Source of the DNA: Paenibacillus gyeongsangnamensis
GTDB lineage: Bacteria > Bacillota > Bacilli > Paenibacillales > NBRC-103111
Assembly: GCF_027533625.1 (NCBI RefSeq)
Contig: NZ_JAQAGZ010000002.1
Coordinates: 248,001 to 312,000 of the forward strand
DNA: 64,000 nucleotides
Reading direction: 5' to 3'
Numbering within the stretch: position 1 is the stretch's first letter; each line of letters opens with the position of its first letter. Made by a program: the position numbers and the translations under genes. This document shows, piece by piece, positions 62,122 through 64,000 of this stretch. The notes beneath the pieces are model-generated. The model was not told the DNA's origin. It searched no databases and saw only the letters and a list, made by a program, of their open reading frames with translations.

Positions 62122-64000
62122 TTGAAAAGGCCCTGGAAAAACCTCAGCAAGAAAAAATTCATTACCCTCATTTCAGTTGCGTCCGTAATTGCCGGCGCAG
62201 GCACTACATACGCTTGGGTAGGGAACCCTTTTGGCACCAGTCTTGTCGGACGCCAGTCCGATAATCAAGACAAGGTCCTAACGCCTGTCAACCAGTTCGT
62301 CACACCGGCCGGTCAGCAGGTAGAGTTTGGAGGGAATCCGATTTCCGTTAAAGTCCGTCCAGACGGAAAAACTGCAGCAGTCGTGATCGGTCGGAAAGAC
62401 TACGGCGGCGATGGAATCAACATTGTGGATTTAAAGACGGGAGCTCTCATTAAAAACAATTTCTCCCTAAAGCTCGACCATATGTGGGGATTGGCTTACT
62501 CGCCGGATGGAAGTAAGCTCTATGCCACGGGCTCGTCAGGTAAAACGGGAAAAATTGTCGTGATGGCTGTAGCGGAAGACGGGACTCCCACCGTGAATAA
62601 TACGATTGATCTTCCTTTAGCTGCTGTCGGAGATAATATCAATCCCCAGGACATTGCGGTCGGGCCGGACGGAAATACCCTTCTTGTCGCGCTTAACCGC
62701 GATAACAGCCTTGGCGTGATTGACCTGCAAACGAATCAGCTGACCGCCCGCATCCCAGTCGGTAACGCCCCGACCGGCGTCGTCGTAAACGGAAATATGG
62801 CGTACGTGACGAATGTAGGCGGTAAGAAGGCCGAGCCTGGCGACTTCACGGTTAATTCTTCCGGCACGCCAATCGTGGCCTGGCCTACAGGAAGCTCTGC
62901 GACAGGTACCGTTTCGATCGTCGACCTTTCCTCAAATACCGTCACGAAAACCGTTTCGGTCGGCCTCCAACCGGCGCGGATGACCGTATCCGGGCAGTAC
63001 GTCTTCGTAGCGAACACAAACAGCGACACGGTTTCGGTGATAGACTCGAAATCAGGTGACGTCGTACAAACCATTGACATCAAACCTTATCCGAATGCAC
63101 CGCTCGGCTCTGCCCCAAATGCGGTAAAGATGATCAATGATCATCAATTGGTGGTTAGCCTTGGCCGCAACAACGCTTTGGCTGTCTATAACTGGAGCAG
63201 TCCAAAAGAAAAGCCAGGCCTCGCAGGACTTGTGCCGACTGCTTGGTTCCCGGTGGATATAGAAATCGATGCGGAAAATAAACGCCTGCTGGTTGCTAAT
63301 GCCGACGGGGTCGGTTCGCTCGGTCCAGACAGAAATCTGACAATCCAGGGAATTAGCGTAACGGGCCACTCCTCTTACGCGCAGCAAGGGTCTATATCCA
63401 TGATTCCGTTTCCTTCTTCAAACAGCGATTTGGTTAAATCGACAGATGAAGTTTATGCCGACAACAACTGGTTTGGAATAACGGGCCGAAACGCCAAGCC
63501 GCGCCAAAATAAGAAGCTAGACGCAATGCCTGAGCGGATTGGCGAGCCGTCCCCTATCAAACACGTCTTTTATATTGTCAAGGAGAACCGCACTTATGAC
63601 CAGGTGTTCGGTGATATTGGCAAGGGAAATTCGGAACCGGCATTGACCCAGTTCGGTGAGGATGTCACGCCTAATTTACATAAACTCGCCAATACTTTCC
63701 CACTTTTGGACAATTTCTATGTCAGCGGCATTCAATCGGCGAGCGGACACCAATGGGTGATGCAGGCGACGAATACGGATTATGAAGATAAGGAAACCGA
63801 TGTAGCTAACGTCCGCAGCTACCCAGGGGGCGCAGGTGACTCGCTGGCCTACGCATCAACCGGTCATATCTGGGATAATGCCCTTGCACACAACGTACCG
63901 GTCGTCAACTTCGGAGAGGATAACACCAAGTTCACGGGGCCGGAGAAGTTTGGTACTTGGATGGATTGGTACAACGATTACTTGATTCTGTCGGGTCAAA
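62122..64000 (+). CDS. Beta-propeller / phosphoesterase protein, cut by window edge
   Basis: The frame is open from a TTG at 62122 (AGGAGG nine bases ahead) to the window edge, 626 codons. A signal or anchor segment (about 15-38) is followed by a YVTN/YncE-like seven-bladed beta-propeller (about 70-420) with blades such as NPQDIAVGPDGNTLLVAL and RIPVGNAPTGVVV. Then a PF04185-type phosphoesterase domain begins at KHVFYIVKENRTYDQVFGD (about residue 485), a metal site Glu-Asn-Arg-Thr. Relatives are annotated as bifunctional YncE/alkaline phosphatase. The C-terminal catalytic residues lie beyond the window. It is on the strand opposite the sigK fragment and is not part of the sugar operons. Confidence 0.88.
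   Translation, partial: MKRPWKNLSKKKFITLISVASVIAGAGTTYAWVGNPFGTSLVGRQSDNQDKVLTPVNQFVTPAGQQVEFGGNPISVKVRPDGKTAAVVIGRKDYGGDGINIVDLKTGALIKNNFSLKLDHMWGLAYSPDGSKLYATGSSGKTGKIVVMAVAEDGTPTVNNTIDLPLAAVGDNINPQDIAVGPDGNTLLVALNRDNSLGVIDLQTNQLTARIPVGNAPTGVVVNGNMAYVTNVGGKKAEPGDFTVNSSGTPIVAWPTGSSATGTVSIVDLSSNTVTKTVSVGLQPARMTVSGQYVFVANTNSDTVSVIDSKSGDVVQTIDIKPYPNAPLGSAPNAVKMINDHQLVVSLGRNNALAVYNWSSPKEKPGLAGLVPTAWFPVDIEIDAENKRLLVANADGVGSLGPDRNLTIQGISVTGHSSYAQQGSISMIPFPSSNSDLVKSTDEVYADNNWFGITGRNAKPRQNKKLDAMPERIGEPSPIKHVFYIVKENRTYDQVFGDIGKGNSEPALTQFGEDVTPNLHKLANTFPLLDNFYVSGIQSASGHQWVMQATNTDYEDKETDVANVRSYPGGAGDSLAYASTGHIWDNALAHNVPVVNFGEDNTKFTGPEKFGTWMDWYNDYLILSGQ

Noticed and set aside
1..64000. tRNA, rRNA, riboswitch or CRISPR features
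   Set aside because: I looked for clover-leaf-like tracts, rRNA blocks, T-box or riboswitch leaders ahead of the operons and repeat-spacer arrays, and saw none I could support without computation.

Overview
The window looks like part of a chromosome from a spore-forming Bacillales bacterium of the Paenibacillus/Cohnella type. The reasons are moderate GC, strong AGGAGG ribosome sites with frequent TTG/GTG starts, lipoprotein solute-binding proteins, LplB/LplC-type permeases, a YesM/YesN-type two-component pair, AraR-like GntR/LacI hybrid regulators, and a C-terminal piece of the sporulation sigma factor SigK. No rRNA, tRNA or CRISPR array was seen. Functions are inferred from sequence motifs remembered for each family; no database search was run.

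Almost everything is carbohydrate uptake and breakdown. (A) 1-11.8 kb, minus strand: an ABC importer (ATPase, a 1002-residue binding protein, two permeases) with an NHL/TPR/YIP1 membrane protein and a DUF5696-type protein cut by the left edge, plus an AraR-like regulator. (B) 11.9-25.6 kb: two divergent units under a second AraR-like regulator: a minus-strand LplB/LplC importer with a HAD phosphatase and a metallophosphoesterase, and plus-strand genes for two more binding proteins, two paralogous metallophosphoesterases and another HAD phosphatase. The promoters of A and B share a GTATATTTG-type motif, suggesting one regulon for a phosphorylated or phosphodiester-linked glycan product. (C) 26-36.2 kb, minus strand: a YesM/YesN pair, an importer, a predicted di-iron ferritin-like protein, a [2Fe-2S] ferredoxin and a GH42 beta-galactosidase.

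(D) 36.3-44.5 kb is a worn region: an alpha/beta hydrolase, a TetR gene with a probable frameshift, two paralogous metallo-beta-lactamase-fold hydrolases around a Tat-exported binding protein, a truncated permease, a DeoR regulator broken by several frameshifts, and an MFS transporter fragment. (E) 44.5-56.7 kb, minus strand: a large catabolic operon behind a ROK repressor, with a NagB-like deaminase/isomerase, a PIG-L deacetylase, three Gfo/Idh/MocA oxidoreductases, three TIM-barrel isomerase/epimerases and a complete importer lacking its ATPase. It looks like an undescribed route for an amino-sugar glycoside or cyclitol conjugate. (F) 56.9-64 kb: an IS6-family remnant with its right inverted repeat, a large HAD-type protein next to a truncated family-2 glycosyltransferase, a hypothetical gene, the orphan SigK C-terminal segment, and a beta-propeller/phosphoesterase gene that runs off the right edge.

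Only one importer ATPase is present (9162-10280). It belongs to the MsmX/UgpC type, which often serves several importers, so it may energise the others here.
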